This document shows, piece by piece, positions 26,986-36,533 of a stretch of 64,000 nt of DNA. This stretch comes from Psychrobacter alimentarius (GTDB lineage: Bacteria > Pseudomonadota > Gammaproteobacteria > Pseudomonadales > Moraxellaceae). The stretch covers positions 1,674,001 through 1,738,000 of the forward strand of contig NZ_CP014945.1 of the NCBI RefSeq assembly GCF_001606025.1. The letters are read 5' to 3'. The notes under the pieces are model-generated. The model was given only the letters and a program-made list of their open reading frames with translations. It had not been told where the DNA came from and ran no database searches. The position numbers were made by a program, and so were the translations under genes. The stretch's first letter is position 1. Each line of letters begins with the position of its first letter.

Positions 26986-28098
26986 TTACTGCTTTGCTTG
27001 TGCTAGCTGATCAAAACGCCCACCATCTACAAAGAATGTTTCCATGATTTTCTCCCATGAGCCCAAGACGCTAACTGGTTCAAAGGTTGCGATGGCAGGC
27101 AAAGTATCTTTGTGCGCAGCAAGGACTTGCTCATTGCTAGGACGCATATACATCTGAGCCATGAGCTCTTGAGCTGGGGTTTCCCATAGACCTTTTAGAT
27201 ACGTGTTCGCAGCGTCAGTCCTTCCCGCTTTATCGGTAACGGCTGTCACGACTGCCACTGGGTTGTTGATCAACACAGAATAACTTGGATAAACAATATC
27301 AACCTGCCCTTTAGCAAAGTCTTTGGCCGCCAAATGGGCTTCATTTTCAGTGGTAATCAGCACATCGCCAAGCCCGCGCTGGGTAAAGCTGGTCGTCGCT
27401 GCACGCGCGCCATTGTCATAAGTAACCACGTTTGCCAGCATGTCTCTGATAAAGCCATCAGTTTTGACGTGACTGTCTGGGCTTTCTTTAAACTGATGCA
27501 AGCCATAACCATAAGCGCCCAAAAATGCATAGCGAGCGGTGCCACTGGTCTTTGGATTTGGCATAACGACCTTAATATCGCTACGTGCTAAGTCTGACCA
27601 ATCTTTAATGTTTTTTGGATTGCCATTACGCACGAGTAACACCATGGTACTGGTATAAGGGACAGCGTTGTTTGGTAGTGCTTGCTTCCAATCGGTGGCA
27701 ACCAACCCCTTTTCGACCAACAGGTTCATGTCACTTTCTTGGTTAAAGGTCACCACATCTGCTTGCAAGCCATTGGCAACGGACAGCGCTTGTTTACTTG
27801 AACCACCATGCGACTGCTTGATATTCACTTTACTGCCTGGATTCTCTTTTTGATAGTTTTCGCTAAAGAGTTCGTTATAATCCTTATAAAAATCACGTGA
27901 TACATCATAAGAGACATTCAGTAGACTAACGTTTTTTGAACTGCCATCGGTGCTTGACGCATCTTGTGCTGTTTTGGCGTTGTTAGAGCCGCAGCCCGTC
28001 ACCAATAAAGTCATTGCTAGTACGCCACTCATGCCAAGCAGTTGCGCCTGTGCGCCTTTATTATTAGGTTTGGGTGTTTTTTTGCTTATTGATTGCAT
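26986..28098 (-). CDS. sbp: periplasmic sulfate-binding protein (distal copy)
   Basis: 370 residues, a paralogue of the next gene: same lipobox type (LLVTGC), VSYDVSRDFYKDYNELF, QSHGGSSKQALSVANG and TQRGLGDVLITTENEA. Differences cluster in surface stretches (for example the FKESPDSHVKTDG insert). The pair looks like a tandem duplication followed by divergence, perhaps for different oxyanions or affinities (inference). A GAGAAT site precedes the ATG. A 241-base gap separates it from the second copy. It is the first gene of the sulfate-uptake cluster, with a 375-base control region upstream. Confidence 0.92.
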   Translation of the reverse strand: MQSISKKTPKPNNKGAQAQLLGMSGVLAMTLLVTGCGSNNAKTAQDASSTDGSSKNVSLLNVSYDVSRDFYKDYNELFSENYQKENPGSKVNIKQSHGGSSKQALSVANGLQADVVTFNQESDMNLLVEKGLVATDWKQALPNNAVPYTSTMVLLVRNGNPKNIKDWSDLARSDIKVVMPNPKTSGTARYAFLGAYGYGLHQFKESPDSHVKTDGFIRDMLANVVTYDNGARAATTSFTQRGLGDVLITTENEAHLAAKDFAKGQVDIVYPSYSVLINNPVAVVTAVTDKAGRTDAANTYLKGLWETPAQELMAQMYMRPSNEQVLAAHKDTLPAIATFEPVSVLGSWEKIMETFFVDGGRFDQLAQAKQ

Positions 28099-28473
28099 AA
28101 ATATTCTCGATAAAGTGTTAGCGCCATTTTTTTAGAATTTCGCTATCAGGTATAAAGATGATAACGACTTAAGTGCGGCTCTATGGATAATGATCATATG
28201 CTAGCAGCTTGTTTGAAAAAGGCTTAATGACGAATCAGCTTATCGAGTGATTAACTTGGCATAAGTAATGTTATTATTGTTTCTCATACGATGGGTTTTT
28301 TGGCTATCCGTAACAGCGGCGAGTAGATAAAATTTTTAATCGAAAGAGATAGCAATCAAGTCCCTGAATTTTGCCTATTACGTCCACGGTTTGAATACAC
28401 TACTGTCAGTACATTAACTTCTTATCGTTTTTTTTATTTAATCGTTTCCCTAATACTATTCTAGAGGTATTCC
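28099..28473. other. 375-bp divergent control region
   Basis: Between the distal sbp gene (minus) and a lipoprotein gene (plus). Sulfate-uptake promoters are expected here; CysB-type sites are too degenerate to call by eye. AT-rich; no ORF or RNA gene is recognised. Confidence 0.4.
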
Positions 28474-28998
28474 ATGACCACTCATCTTCCCCAGGGTTTT
28501 CGTTTTTTTGTCGCAGTCTCATTGACCACTTCGGTTTTGTTGACGTTGAGTGGCTGTCATAGCGTGCCCAGTAATACCGCTAACCAAGTGGCGAGCTCCA
28601 ACAGCCCCACACTCGCGCCAGTCATGCAAGCGGTGGTGGGAGATTATGCCGATGAAGGCTATACTGATCGCGCGCAAGGCTATGACTGGATTGGTGTGAT
28701 GGTACGAGCGGCAGGTGATAAACAGATTGACATTAAGATACGAGCGCGCAGTGATCTCAAAAAACCCACTTGTCAGTTTGATGGTAAAGCTGTGCTGATG
28801 GGTCAAGACGAGGCACATGGCATCATGTTTCAAACCAACGCCAATAACACTCAGATCTTTTTTCAGTTTAAAGAAAACACCCTAACCATTGATGGGCAAG
28901 AGTCAGGCGCATTAAGTTATTTTTGCTCTGGTGGTGGCTCATTGGCAGGCACATATCAAAAGCTAGGAGCCCCGTTGGAGTTGGCTCAACCGCATTGA
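28474..28998 (+). CDS. small lipoprotein of unknown function
   Basis: 174 residues. A lipoprotein signal is clear (hydrophobic core, then LTLSGC with lipid Cys about 28). The mature part is short with a Ser/Asn tether and then a compact, probably beta-rich domain (DWIGVMVRAAGDKQIDIKIR, CQFDGKAVLMGQDEAHGIMF) with two later Cys that could pair. I do not recognise the family. It is alone on the plus strand, divergent from the sulfate-binding genes and convergent with sat, with a shared terminator. The ATG follows AGAGGTATTCC. Confidence 0.7.
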   Translation: MTTHLPQGFRFFVAVSLTTSVLLTLSGCHSVPSNTANQVASSNSPTLAPVMQAVVGDYADEGYTDRAQGYDWIGVMVRAAGDKQIDIKIRARSDLKKPTCQFDGKAVLMGQDEAHGIMFQTNANNTQIFFQFKENTLTIDGQESGALSYFCSGGGSLAGTYQKLGAPLELAQPH

Positions 28999-29014
28999 GT
29001 GCAAAACTGGAAAT

Positions 29015-29053
29015 AAAAAAGAGAATCGGATATATAGTCCGATTCCCTTTTTT
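29015..29053. terminator. bidirectional terminator between lipoprotein and sat genes
   Basis: Stem arms 29015-29030 and 29038-29053 with one mismatch; GAATCGGA/TCCGATTC core and A6/T6 ends. Confidence 0.82.
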
Positions 29054-29075
29054 AATATTTAACGTTTGGCCTCTT

Positions 29076-30326
29076 TTATACAGCAGAAGCACCCGTTAGC
29101 TTAACTTCAGCACGCTCCTCGCGCGCAATGCCAGCATAATAATTGCGCAAAATCTCTAACACTTCTGGACGACTAAAGTTCTCTGGCACGTTTTCATCTT
29201 CTGATAGGGCTTTACGCAGTTTTGTACCAGAAACCTTAACATGCTCAGACGCATCATGCGGACACGTTTTATCAGATGCCATGGCGTTACAAGCATTACA
29301 CCAGAATGTCCAGCCAATCTTTAATGGCTGAGTGATTAAGTCGTCTTTGCCAACCTGCTCAAAGATGGTCTGCGCATCAAAAGCACCATAGTAATCACCA
29401 ACGCCAGCATGGTCACGACCAACGATCAGATGACTACAGCCATAGTTTTGACGGAACACAGCATGTAGCAGTGCCTCACGAGGTCCAGCATAACGCATGT
29501 CTAATGGATAACCAGCTTGAATCACGGTGTCTTTTCTGAAGTAATTATCAATAAGGGTTTTGATCGCTTCTTGGCGCACTTCTGCTGGGATGTCACCTGG
29601 TTTTAGAGCGCCTAACAAGGAATGAATCAACACTCCATCACAGATTTCGATAGCAATCTTGGCCAAATATTCATGCGAGCGATGCATCGGATTACGAGTT
29701 TGGAATGCAGCGACTGTTTTCCAGCCTTTAGCATCTAGAATTTCGCGGGTTTCAGCGGGCGTTTTATAGATCTCTGGATATAATGTTGGGAACTCGCCTT
29801 CACTTAACACCTCAACGCTGCCGGCGACATTGACCGCTTCTTGATTCAAGACTTGTTGAACCCCAGGGTGCTCTGAATCTGTTGTGGTAAATACTTTTTG
29901 GCACTCATATTCTTTATCAATCGTATAGGTTTCTTCTACCGTTAAAATACCCATGATCTCGCCATCTTGCGCCACCAATGCCACTTTGTCGCCTTGATTC
30001 AAGCTGTCAGCAGTTTCTTTGGGCGCAGATAAAGTGATTGGAATCGGCCAAAACAAACCAGCGTTGTCGCCGCTTTGCAAGCGCATGTCATCTACCACGC
30101 CTTTCCAATCCGCTTGATTCATAAAGCCGTTTAATGGTGTAAAACCACCAATACCAAACATAATCAAGTCACCACGCTCTCTTGAGCTTAAGGTAATTGT
30201 TGGTAGTGTGCTGGCAAGCTTTAGTGCTTGGGCTTGAGCTTCGCCATTTAATAATAAGGGCTTAAGCGCTGTGCTACCGTGCGGAGGAACAAGTTTCGAT
30301 GTGGTCTGATTCTGAGTCTGTGTCAT
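29076..30326 (-). CDS. sat: sulfate adenylyltransferase (ATP sulfurylase, Sat type)
   Basis: 416 residues. Conserved ATP-sulfurylase segments: [16 protein letters not shown] (QxRN and HxxH-like nucleotide site), [18 protein letters not shown] and the C-terminal [12 protein letters not shown]. It makes APS from sulfate and ATP. This is the single-polypeptide Sat, not the GTP-driven CysND pair of E. coli. No fused APS-kinase domain is present and none is found in the window. A CPHDAS segment with Cys pairs (CNACN, C about 345) may hold a metal, as in some bacterial Sats. Divergent from cysI across a 313-base region. Confidence 0.95.
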   Translation of the reverse strand: MTQTQNQTTSKLVPPHGSTALKPLLLNGEAQAQALKLASTLPTITLSSRERGDLIMFGIGGFTPLNGFMNQADWKGVVDDMRLQSGDNAGLFWPIPITLSAPKETADSLNQGDKVALVAQDGEIMGILTVEETYTIDKEYECQKVFTTTDSEHPGVQQVLNQEAVNVAGSVEVLSEGEFPTLYPEIYKTPAETREILDAKGWKTVAAFQTRNPMHRSHEYLAKIAIEICDGVLIHSLLGALKPGDIPAEVRQEAIKTLIDNYFRKDTVIQAGYPLDMRYAGPREALLHAVFRQNYGCSHLIVGRDHAGVGDYYGAFDAQTIFEQVGKDDLITQPLKIGWTFWCNACNAMASDKTCPHDASEHVKVSGTKLRKALSEDENVPENFSRPEVLEILRNYYAGIAREERAEVKLTGASAV

Positions 30327-30639
30327 AGGAATGTTAAAACCTTACATGAAGAAAAAAGTGGTCAGAAAAATAAGAGATAACGCAAGAAATAGCCAAAACC
30401 GAAAAGTGTGCCAATAATCAGACGTTAAATATGATAAGCATAGGCTACCTAACTTTCTTTATGAAAATTTATGCTGTGTTTGGATATGGATATGTCTGAA
30501 AGGAATTTATGTTTATGGAAGCAAGCTTATATGATGGTAAGCTGAATTATTCATCATGCGATTGGCAATAAAACCTATTACACACGCAAATCAATATCAA
30601 TGCTGCCATTAAGCTTAAAAACAAAATTGAGATTACGTC
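30327..30639. other. 313-bp divergent control region of sat and cysI
   Basis: Should hold both promoters and any CysB sites. AT-rich on the cysI side. No gene or clear hairpin is seen. Confidence 0.4.
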
Positions 30640-32325
30640 ATGTATCAATATAATTACGCTGACCAAACCTTAGTAGAGGAACGCGTCGCCCAATTTCGCG
30701 ACCAAACCAAACGTTTTTTGGCAGGTGAGCTGCCAGAAGAGCAGTTTTTGCCGCTGCGTCTACAAAACGGTCTTTATATTCAGCGTTACGCACCAATGTT
30801 GCGTATTGCCATTCCTTATGGCCTCTTTGCTTCTTATCAGTTGCGCAAGCTAGCAGAAATCACGCGCAAGTATGACAAAGGCTATGGGCACTTTACCACC
30901 CGTACCAATATTCAGCTGAATTGGCCAAAACTTGAAAACGTTCCAGATATTTTGGCAGAGCTGGCCTCAGTACAGATGCATGCGATTCAAACGTCGGGCA
31001 ACTGTATTCGTAACACCACCACTGACCCTTATGCTGGTATCCACCAAGAAGAGATTGCGGATCCGCGCCCTTATTGTGAGATTATTCGCCAGTGGTCAAC
31101 CTTTCATCCTGAATTTGCGTTTTTACCGCGTAAATTTAAGATTGCGGTGGTTGGCACTGCCAATGATCGTGCCGCAACGCAAGTGCATGATGTAGGACTA
31201 CATTTAAAAACCAATGAAGCCGGTGAGCTTGGTTTTGAAGTGCTGGTTGGCGGCGGGCTTGGTCGTACACCAGTGATTGGTAAAGTGATCAATGAGTTTT
31301 TACCGCGCCAGCACCTGCTCAGTTATTTGGATGCAATTTTACGCGTTTATAACTTACATGGTCGCCGTGATAATAAGTACAAAGCTCGTATCAAGATATT
31401 GGTTGAAAGCATGGGCGGCCCTGCCTTTGCCAAATTGGTCGATGCTGAGTGGGAAGCGCATACCAAAGACGGTCCGCTGACGTTGACCGAGGAAAATTTT
31501 GCGACTGCCAGCAGCTTTTTCACTGAGCCTGACTATCTGACTTTTGATACTCTACAAGTGCAGTCTGATTTGCAAAAGCAGCTGGATGCTGATAAAGATT
31601 TTGCCAATTGGTACAACCAAAATACAGTGGCGCATAAAGTTGCGGGTTATCGTGCCGTGGTAATCTCTTTGAAAGCTGGTGTGGTCGATGGTCGCTATGT
31701 GCCTTCAGGTGATGTGAGCGAGTCACAAATGGACGCCCTTGCCGATCTTGCTGATAAATATAGCTTTAGTGAACTCCGCGGTACGTATCAGCAGAATTTG
31801 GTCTTCGCTGATGTACAGGCCAATCAGCTGTATGAGTTATGGCAACAGTTATCTACCTTGCATTTGGCTCGTGCCAATATCAACACACTCACAGATATGA
31901 TCGTCTGCCCAGGCTGGGATTATTGCTCGCTTGCCAATGCGACGACCCACAACATCGCTGAGCAAATCGAAAAACAGTTCGATGACCTTGACTACCTATA
32001 TGACTTGGGTGAGATTCGTCTCAACATGTCTGGCTGTATGAATGCCTGTGCCCATCACCATACGGGTGATATCGGTATCTTGGGTGTTGATAAAAAAGGT
32101 GAGCACTGGTATCAAATCAGCCTTGGTGGCAACTCCAGTAACGACGCTAAAATCGGTAAAATATTGGGCAAAGCTGTGCCAGCAACTGATGTAGCGGTTA
32201 CCCTACAAAAAATTCTAGATGTTTATCTAGAACAGCGCGTAAGCAATGAGCAAGACGTTGAACGTTTTGGCGATCTGGTTGATCGTGTTGGTATTGCGCC
32301 CTTTAAGGAGAAGGTCTATGGGTAA
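30640..32325 (+). CDS. cysI: sulfite reductase haemoprotein (Pseudomonas-type CysI)
   Basis: 561 residues. The sirohaem/[4Fe-4S] cysteines are visible as Cys423-x5-Cys429 (CPGWDYC) and Cys466-x3-Cys470 (SGCMNAC). The N-terminal half has the sirohaem-protein segments GYGHFTTRTNIQLNWP, TSGNCIRNTTTDP and VGGGLGRTPVIG. It reduces sulfite to sulfide in the cytoplasm. No CysJ flavoprotein is encoded nearby, so electrons probably come from another donor, as in Pseudomonas. It overlaps the DUF934 gene by 8 bases, and the pair is followed by cysH. The cysG gene that makes its sirohaem lies 2.4 kb downstream. Confidence 0.94.
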   Translation: MYQYNYADQTLVEERVAQFRDQTKRFLAGELPEEQFLPLRLQNGLYIQRYAPMLRIAIPYGLFASYQLRKLAEITRKYDKGYGHFTTRTNIQLNWPKLENVPDILAELASVQMHAIQTSGNCIRNTTTDPYAGIHQEEIADPRPYCEIIRQWSTFHPEFAFLPRKFKIAVVGTANDRAATQVHDVGLHLKTNEAGELGFEVLVGGGLGRTPVIGKVINEFLPRQHLLSYLDAILRVYNLHGRRDNKYKARIKILVESMGGPAFAKLVDAEWEAHTKDGPLTLTEENFATASSFFTEPDYLTFDTLQVQSDLQKQLDADKDFANWYNQNTVAHKVAGYRAVVISLKAGVVDGRYVPSGDVSESQMDALADLADKYSFSELRGTYQQNLVFADVQANQLYELWQQLSTLHLARANINTLTDMIVCPGWDYCSLANATTHNIAEQIEKQFDDLDYLYDLGEIRLNMSGCMNACAHHHTGDIGILGVDKKGEHWYQISLGGNSSNDAKIGKILGKAVPATDVAVTLQKILDVYLEQRVSNEQDVERFGDLVDRVGIAPFKEKVYG

Positions 32326-32914
32326 TCATCATGTGTTAAACCATGAAGGTGTTGATATCAGTCAAAACGATACGTGGTTAGCGCTTAGCACTAATGAGCT
32401 GCCAGATGGTATCGCACTGTCTCATATATCATTACTTGAGCTACTACAAAAACAAGAAAAACTTGAGGTCTTACTGCCCCTCTCTGATTTACTAGATTCG
32501 GCAGGCAAACTTGCTGGCGGTCTCTTAGAGCAAGTGAGTGACCTCGTAACCCAACATGCCAGTCGTGTTGGCGTATGGGTGACCGCGAATAGTGATACGG
32601 ATCTACTGATTGGCTTGTCAGAGTTTTTGTTACAGCAAGATTTGATTGTCATTCATGTGCCTGCTTTCACCGATGGACGTGGTTTTAGTTACGCCCAAAC
32701 CCTACGCCAAATCGGCTACAAAGGGGAGATCCGTATAGCAGGACAGTTTGGCCGTGATCAAATTGCCTATCTGCTGCGTACTGGCGTCGATAGCTTTGTG
32801 CTGAATGAGCATGATATGCAATCTATCTCGGATATCAATCAAGCATTTAGTGCACTTTCCAGCAGTTATGATGGTCGCAATGCCGCTGCATTACCGATGT
32901 TTTCAGGCAGCTAG
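32318..32914 (+). CDS. DUF934 protein, sulfite-reductase partner
   Basis: About 198 residues, chosen to start at ATG 32318 because AAGGAGAAGG sits just upstream; the longer frame from 32246 would run through the end of cysI. DUF934 proteins recur directly after this type of cysI; FTDGRGFSYAQTLRQIGYKG is a typical segment. They may serve in electron transfer or assembly for the reductase, but no activity is established. It overlaps cysI by 8 bases (translational coupling) and is 73 bases from cysH. Confidence 0.88.
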   Translation: MGNHHVLNHEGVDISQNDTWLALSTNELPDGIALSHISLLELLQKQEKLEVLLPLSDLLDSAGKLAGGLLEQVSDLVTQHASRVGVWVTANSDTDLLIGLSEFLLQQDLIVIHVPAFTDGRGFSYAQTLRQIGYKGEIRIAGQFGRDQIAYLLRTGVDSFVLNEHDMQSISDINQAFSALSSSYDGRNAAALPMFSGS

Positions 32915-32987
32915 TTCTCGGGCACCTAATTTTATTATTAAATTTTAATTAATCACTTTTATATTAATCACCATTAAGGAATGTATC

Positions 32988-33626
32988 ATGAGCCAATTAC
33001 ACCCAAACCTAGATATCGATCAAGCAAACCAAGACTTGCAAGGCAAATCACCAGAAGAAATCGTGGCATGGGCATTAACGCAAGCGAAAAACCCAATCAT
33101 CACAACGAACTTCCGCCCTTATGAATCAGCCATCTTACATTTGGTTGCTAAGCAGCATCCTGACATCACTGTACTGTGGGTTGATTCAGGTTACAATACT
33201 GATGCGACCTATCAATTTGCCAACAAAGTTATCCGTGATTTGAACTTAAACGTCATCACGTATATTCCTAAGCAAACAGCCGCTTACCGTGATGCAACCA
33301 TGAACGGTATCCCAGGAATCGATAACCCACAGCATGATGAGTTTACGGATCAAGTAAAACTTGAGCCATTCCGCCGTGCTTTGGATGAGTTAAAGCCTGA
33401 CGTCTGGTTCAACGCCATTCGTAAAGATCAGACCGAATTCCGCCAAGGTCTTGATGTGCTTAGCTTATCAAAAGATGGCGTGTTAAAAGTCGCGCCATTG
33501 TTTGAGAAAACCGATGCGGATCTAGACGTTTATCTTGATGAGCATAACCTACCAAATGAGTTTGATTATTTTGATCCAACCAAAGTAGAAGAAAGCCGTG
33601 AGTGTGGTCTGCATACTCAGTTATAA
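32988..33626 (+). CDS. cysH: phosphoadenylyl-sulfate (PAPS) reductase, single-cysteine type
   Basis: 212 residues. The C-terminal active-site motif ECGLH is present (Cys206). The nucleotide-binding part shows TNFRPYESAILHL and VLWVDSGYNTDATY. That Cys206 is the only cysteine in the protein, so it cannot hold the [4Fe-4S] cluster of bacterial APS reductases (which need a CC plus CxxC). By that rule it should use PAPS and thioredoxin. This implies an APS kinase elsewhere, since sat here makes only APS. AAGGA lies upstream of the ATG. A terminator follows. Confidence 0.9.
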   Translation: MSQLHPNLDIDQANQDLQGKSPEEIVAWALTQAKNPIITTNFRPYESAILHLVAKQHPDITVLWVDSGYNTDATYQFANKVIRDLNLNVITYIPKQTAAYRDATMNGIPGIDNPQHDEFTDQVKLEPFRRALDELKPDVWFNAIRKDQTEFRQGLDVLSLSKDGVLKVAPLFEKTDADLDVYLDEHNLPNEFDYFDPTKVEESRECGLHTQL

Positions 33627-33662
33627 TATTCGATAACCACTCACAGCATTACGCAACAATAA

Positions 33663-33691
33663 AAAAGCCCTCTCATTTTGAGAGGGCTTTT
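33663..33691. terminator. bidirectional terminator between cysH and SDR genes
   Basis: GCCCTCTC/GAGAGGGC stem with a 5-base loop and A/T runs on both sides, placed between convergent genes. Confidence 0.87.
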
Positions 33692-33759
33692 CTATTGTTG
33701 GGAATATACATAAGAGTCGTTCGTTATACTGTTGACGACTATGTTGGCAACGACTAAAG

Positions 33760-34500
33760 CTATTTGCGACCTAGCACCCAACCGCCATCCATCAAAACGT
33801 TAGCGCCTTGCATATAATTAGAATCATCAGATGCCAAAAATACGGCAAGTGCAGCAATCTCTTCAGGCTTACCAGCACGCTGAGCAGGAATACGCGCTAG
33901 ACGTTCATCCTCAATTCCCTCAGTCATTGGTGTTTCTATAAAACCTGGCGACAATGTATTAACTTTGATGCCCTGACTACCAAAATCGAAAGCTAACTGT
34001 TTCGAAAACCCTAAAATAGCATGCTTGGATGTAACATATGCTGAGCCGCCCGGTCCAGCCATTTGTGTCGCTTGCGAACCGACATTGATAATGGCGCCGC
34101 CGCCTTGCTTAATAAAATGCGGAATTACCATTTTGGAAGCCAGATAAGGCGCTTTGACATTAATCGCCATCAATTTATCGTAAAAATCTTCTTCTAGCTC
34201 AACAGCATTATCATAAGCATCATGAATACCAGCACCGTTATATAAGATGTCAATCTGACCATAAGTCGTTAATGCTTTGTCAACAACGGCTTGAATATCG
34301 CTCTTTTCCGTCACATCAGCCTTTACAAAAATGGCGTCTTGATTGCTGTCTTTAATATCTTTAACAATTCGATTACCGTCTTCCTCATCGCGTCCTGTGA
34401 CGACTACTTTAGCGCCTTCATTAGCAAATGCCTTAGCCGTCGCTTCACCCAATCCTGAAGTGCCACCAAATATAATCGCCACTCTGTCTTGTAATTTCAT
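33760..34500 (-). CDS. short-chain dehydrogenase/reductase (SDR)
   Basis: 246 residues, classical SDR. Nucleotide-binding glycine motif GGTSGLGEA near the N-terminus, NGAG (NNAG-type) at about 88, catalytic Ser in INVGSQATQ, and Tyr-x-x-x-Lys as YVTSK. It ends in the usual SNYMQGANVLMDGGWV. An NAD(P)-dependent oxidoreductase of unknown substrate. It lies between cysH and cysG on the opposite strand, with no obvious sulfur role. GAG lies about 10 bases before the ATG. Confidence 0.9.
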   Translation of the reverse strand: MKLQDRVAIIFGGTSGLGEATAKAFANEGAKVVVTGRDEEDGNRIVKDIKDSNQDAIFVKADVTEKSDIQAVVDKALTTYGQIDILYNGAGIHDAYDNAVELEEDFYDKLMAINVKAPYLASKMVIPHFIKQGGGAIINVGSQATQMAGPGGSAYVTSKHAILGFSKQLAFDFGSQGIKVNTLSPGFIETPMTEGIEDERLARIPAQRAGKPEEIAALAVFLASDDSNYMQGANVLMDGGWVLGRK

Positions 34501-34784
34501 AGTATGCTTACTCTTTTTTAATTATCGATATACGATGGAAGATCCTAAGACATGCTAGCACACCCTAATTTTGGAATATGTTAGCGTGTGTTAGAAAATT
34601 TATTGATTTGAGAAAGTCATTTCATCTATTCCTATTGGCAAGAAAAATATCGTTTTTTATCTCAAAAACGAATATGCTAATGCCAATTCACTAGGTGAGA
34701 GTGTGTCTGTGATACCTCATAATGGCGGCATCCCTCATACCTTTTCTATTATTTATAATAAATAACTCAATATATGGTGACGCT

Positions 34785-36365
34785 ATGAACACCTTCCCGC
34801 TATTTTTCAAATTAGAAGGCCGTAAAGTGCTCATCGTGGGCGGCGGCGAAGTGGCACTGCGTAAAGCTGACTTGCTGAGCCGTGCTGGCGCGTGCATTAC
34901 GATTCTTGCGCCTGATATCAGCCATGAGATACAAGCCTTGCTAACGGATGATAAACACGAATTTATCTACGAGAATTACGATAAAGCTCATATGTCAGGT
35001 GCACGCGTGATCATTGCTGCGACTGACGATGAAACGCTTAACCATGAGATTCACGCCGATGCGACTGAGCTAAATATCCCGGTCAATGTGGTCGATACGC
35101 CGCCATTGTGTGATTTTATTTTTCCAGCGATTATTGACCGTAACCCCATTGTGATTGGGATTTCATCCAATGGTAAAGCGCCCGTATTGGCACGGCTATT
35201 ACGGGCACGCCTTGAGACACTAATTCCGCAAGGCTATGGTAAATTGGCCAAGCTGGCAGGTGATTTCCGTAGTGAGGTAAAATCCAAAATACCAACGCTC
35301 ACTGGACGGCGGCAGTTTTGGGAGCGTGCGTTTGAAGGTCAAGTCAGCCAGCTGATGTTTGCTGGCAACGAAAATGAAGCAATCGCACAACTCAAAGCCG
35401 ACCTAGACCGTACCGCAGAAGCACTTGATGAGAAAAAGGCAACAGAACAGACGGTAGCAGCTGCCGTATCAGATGACTCAGTAGACGCTCAAACCCCAGT
35501 GGGCGAAGTCTATATTGTTGGCGCAGGCCCAGGTGATCCAGAACTGCTCACCTTTAAAGCGCTGCGCTTGATGCAGCAAGCAGATATTGTTTACTACGAT
35601 GCGCTGGTATCACCGCAAGTGTTGGATTTGTGCCGCCGTGATGCGGACAAAGTATTTGTGGGTAAAAAACGCAGCAATCACGCAGTGGCACAGCTCGGTA
35701 TTAATGAGTTATTGGTCAATAGCGCTAAGCAAGGTCGCCGCGTAGTACGTCTAAAAGGTGGTGATCCCTTTATCTTTGGACGTGGCGGCGAAGAGATTGA
35801 GAGCCTACGTGCTCATGGTGTGCCTTATCAAGTTGTACCAGGTATCACAGCTGCTAATGCCGCAGCAAGCTACGCGGGCATTCCGCTGACCCATCGTGAC
35901 CATTCGCAATCCGTGCGTTTTGTCACAGGCTTTTTGAAGGCAGGCGCGCCCAATAGTAATTTTAAAAACTTTTTGGATACCGATGAGACTGTGGTGTTTT
36001 ACATGGGTCTACATTCACTGGAACGGTTGACTGAAGGTTTGATACAGGCCGGTCGCAGCCAAGATACACCCATTGCCATTGTATCCAATGCCAGTATGCC
36101 CAACCAGCAAGTATTAACAGGCACACTTGACACCATTGTCGCCAAACAAGCGCACGCGCAATTACCAACGCCTGCCCTATTGATCATGGGCGATGTGGTC
36201 AGCTTACATCACGATTTGTCTTGGTATAATCAGTACAATCAAAACAGCGATGACACAGCGGATAACTGGTTACGCGAAGGCATATCAAGTCTTAATAAAG
36301 ACAAAAAATCATCTACAAGTCAGCAAGCACATGCGCTTTCTATGGTTGCCAATCTTGCTGAGTGA
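34785..36365 (+). CDS. cysG: sirohaem synthase CysG (fused)
   Basis: About 526 residues. The N-terminal half is the precorrin-2 dehydrogenase/sirohydrochlorin ferrochelatase (VLIVGGGEVALRKADLL, NVVDTPPLCDFIFPAI). The C-terminal half is uroporphyrinogen-III C-methyltransferase (VGAGPGDPELLTFKALRLMQ, RLKGGDPFIFGRGGEE). It makes sirohaem for cysI nearby. It is longer than E. coli CysG (457 residues) owing to an Ala/Asp/Glu-rich inter-domain linker (about 205-240) and a Ser/Asn-rich tail of some 40 residues. Start ATG 34785 has GGTGA upstream and gives the family N-terminus; the frame is open further upstream to 34722. Confidence 0.93.
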   Translation: MNTFPLFFKLEGRKVLIVGGGEVALRKADLLSRAGACITILAPDISHEIQALLTDDKHEFIYENYDKAHMSGARVIIAATDDETLNHEIHADATELNIPVNVVDTPPLCDFIFPAIIDRNPIVIGISSNGKAPVLARLLRARLETLIPQGYGKLAKLAGDFRSEVKSKIPTLTGRRQFWERAFEGQVSQLMFAGNENEAIAQLKADLDRTAEALDEKKATEQTVAAAVSDDSVDAQTPVGEVYIVGAGPGDPELLTFKALRLMQQADIVYYDALVSPQVLDLCRRDADKVFVGKKRSNHAVAQLGINELLVNSAKQGRRVVRLKGGDPFIFGRGGEEIESLRAHGVPYQVVPGITAANAAASYAGIPLTHRDHSQSVRFVTGFLKAGAPNSNFKNFLDTDETVVFYMGLHSLERLTEGLIQAGRSQDTPIAIVSNASMPNQQVLTGTLDTIVAKQAHAQLPTPALLIMGDVVSLHHDLSWYNQYNQNSDDTADNWLREGISSLNKDKKSSTSQQAHALSMVANLAE

Positions 36366-36411
36366 CAAGAGAGTATTTAAGATCTTAGCTTAAACACCTA
36401 CTGACAACATC

Positions 36412-36446
36412 AAAAGCCCTGCCAAATAATTGGTAGGGCTTTTTTC
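36412..36446 (+). terminator. terminator after cysG
   Basis: Stem AGCCCTGCCA/TGGTAGGGCT with one G-U pair and a six-base loop, followed by a T-run on the plus strand. Confidence 0.85.
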
Positions 36447-36478
36447 TATAATGCAACAGAGCAAACCTGCCCAAATCT

Positions 36479-36487
36479 TGCTAGAAT
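36479..36487 (+). promoter_or_regulatory. extended -10 promoter candidate for sbcDC
   Basis: TGCTAGAAT reads as an extended -10 (TG-n-TAGAAT). The implied transcript start, near 36494, leaves only about 10 bases before the first in-frame ATG (36504), favouring a later ATG for sbcD. No good -35 is seen. Confidence 0.35.
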
Positions 36488-36533
36488 AAAACCTGTCTAT
36501 CCAATGTTCGCACGTTTAATGATAAGCCCTACT

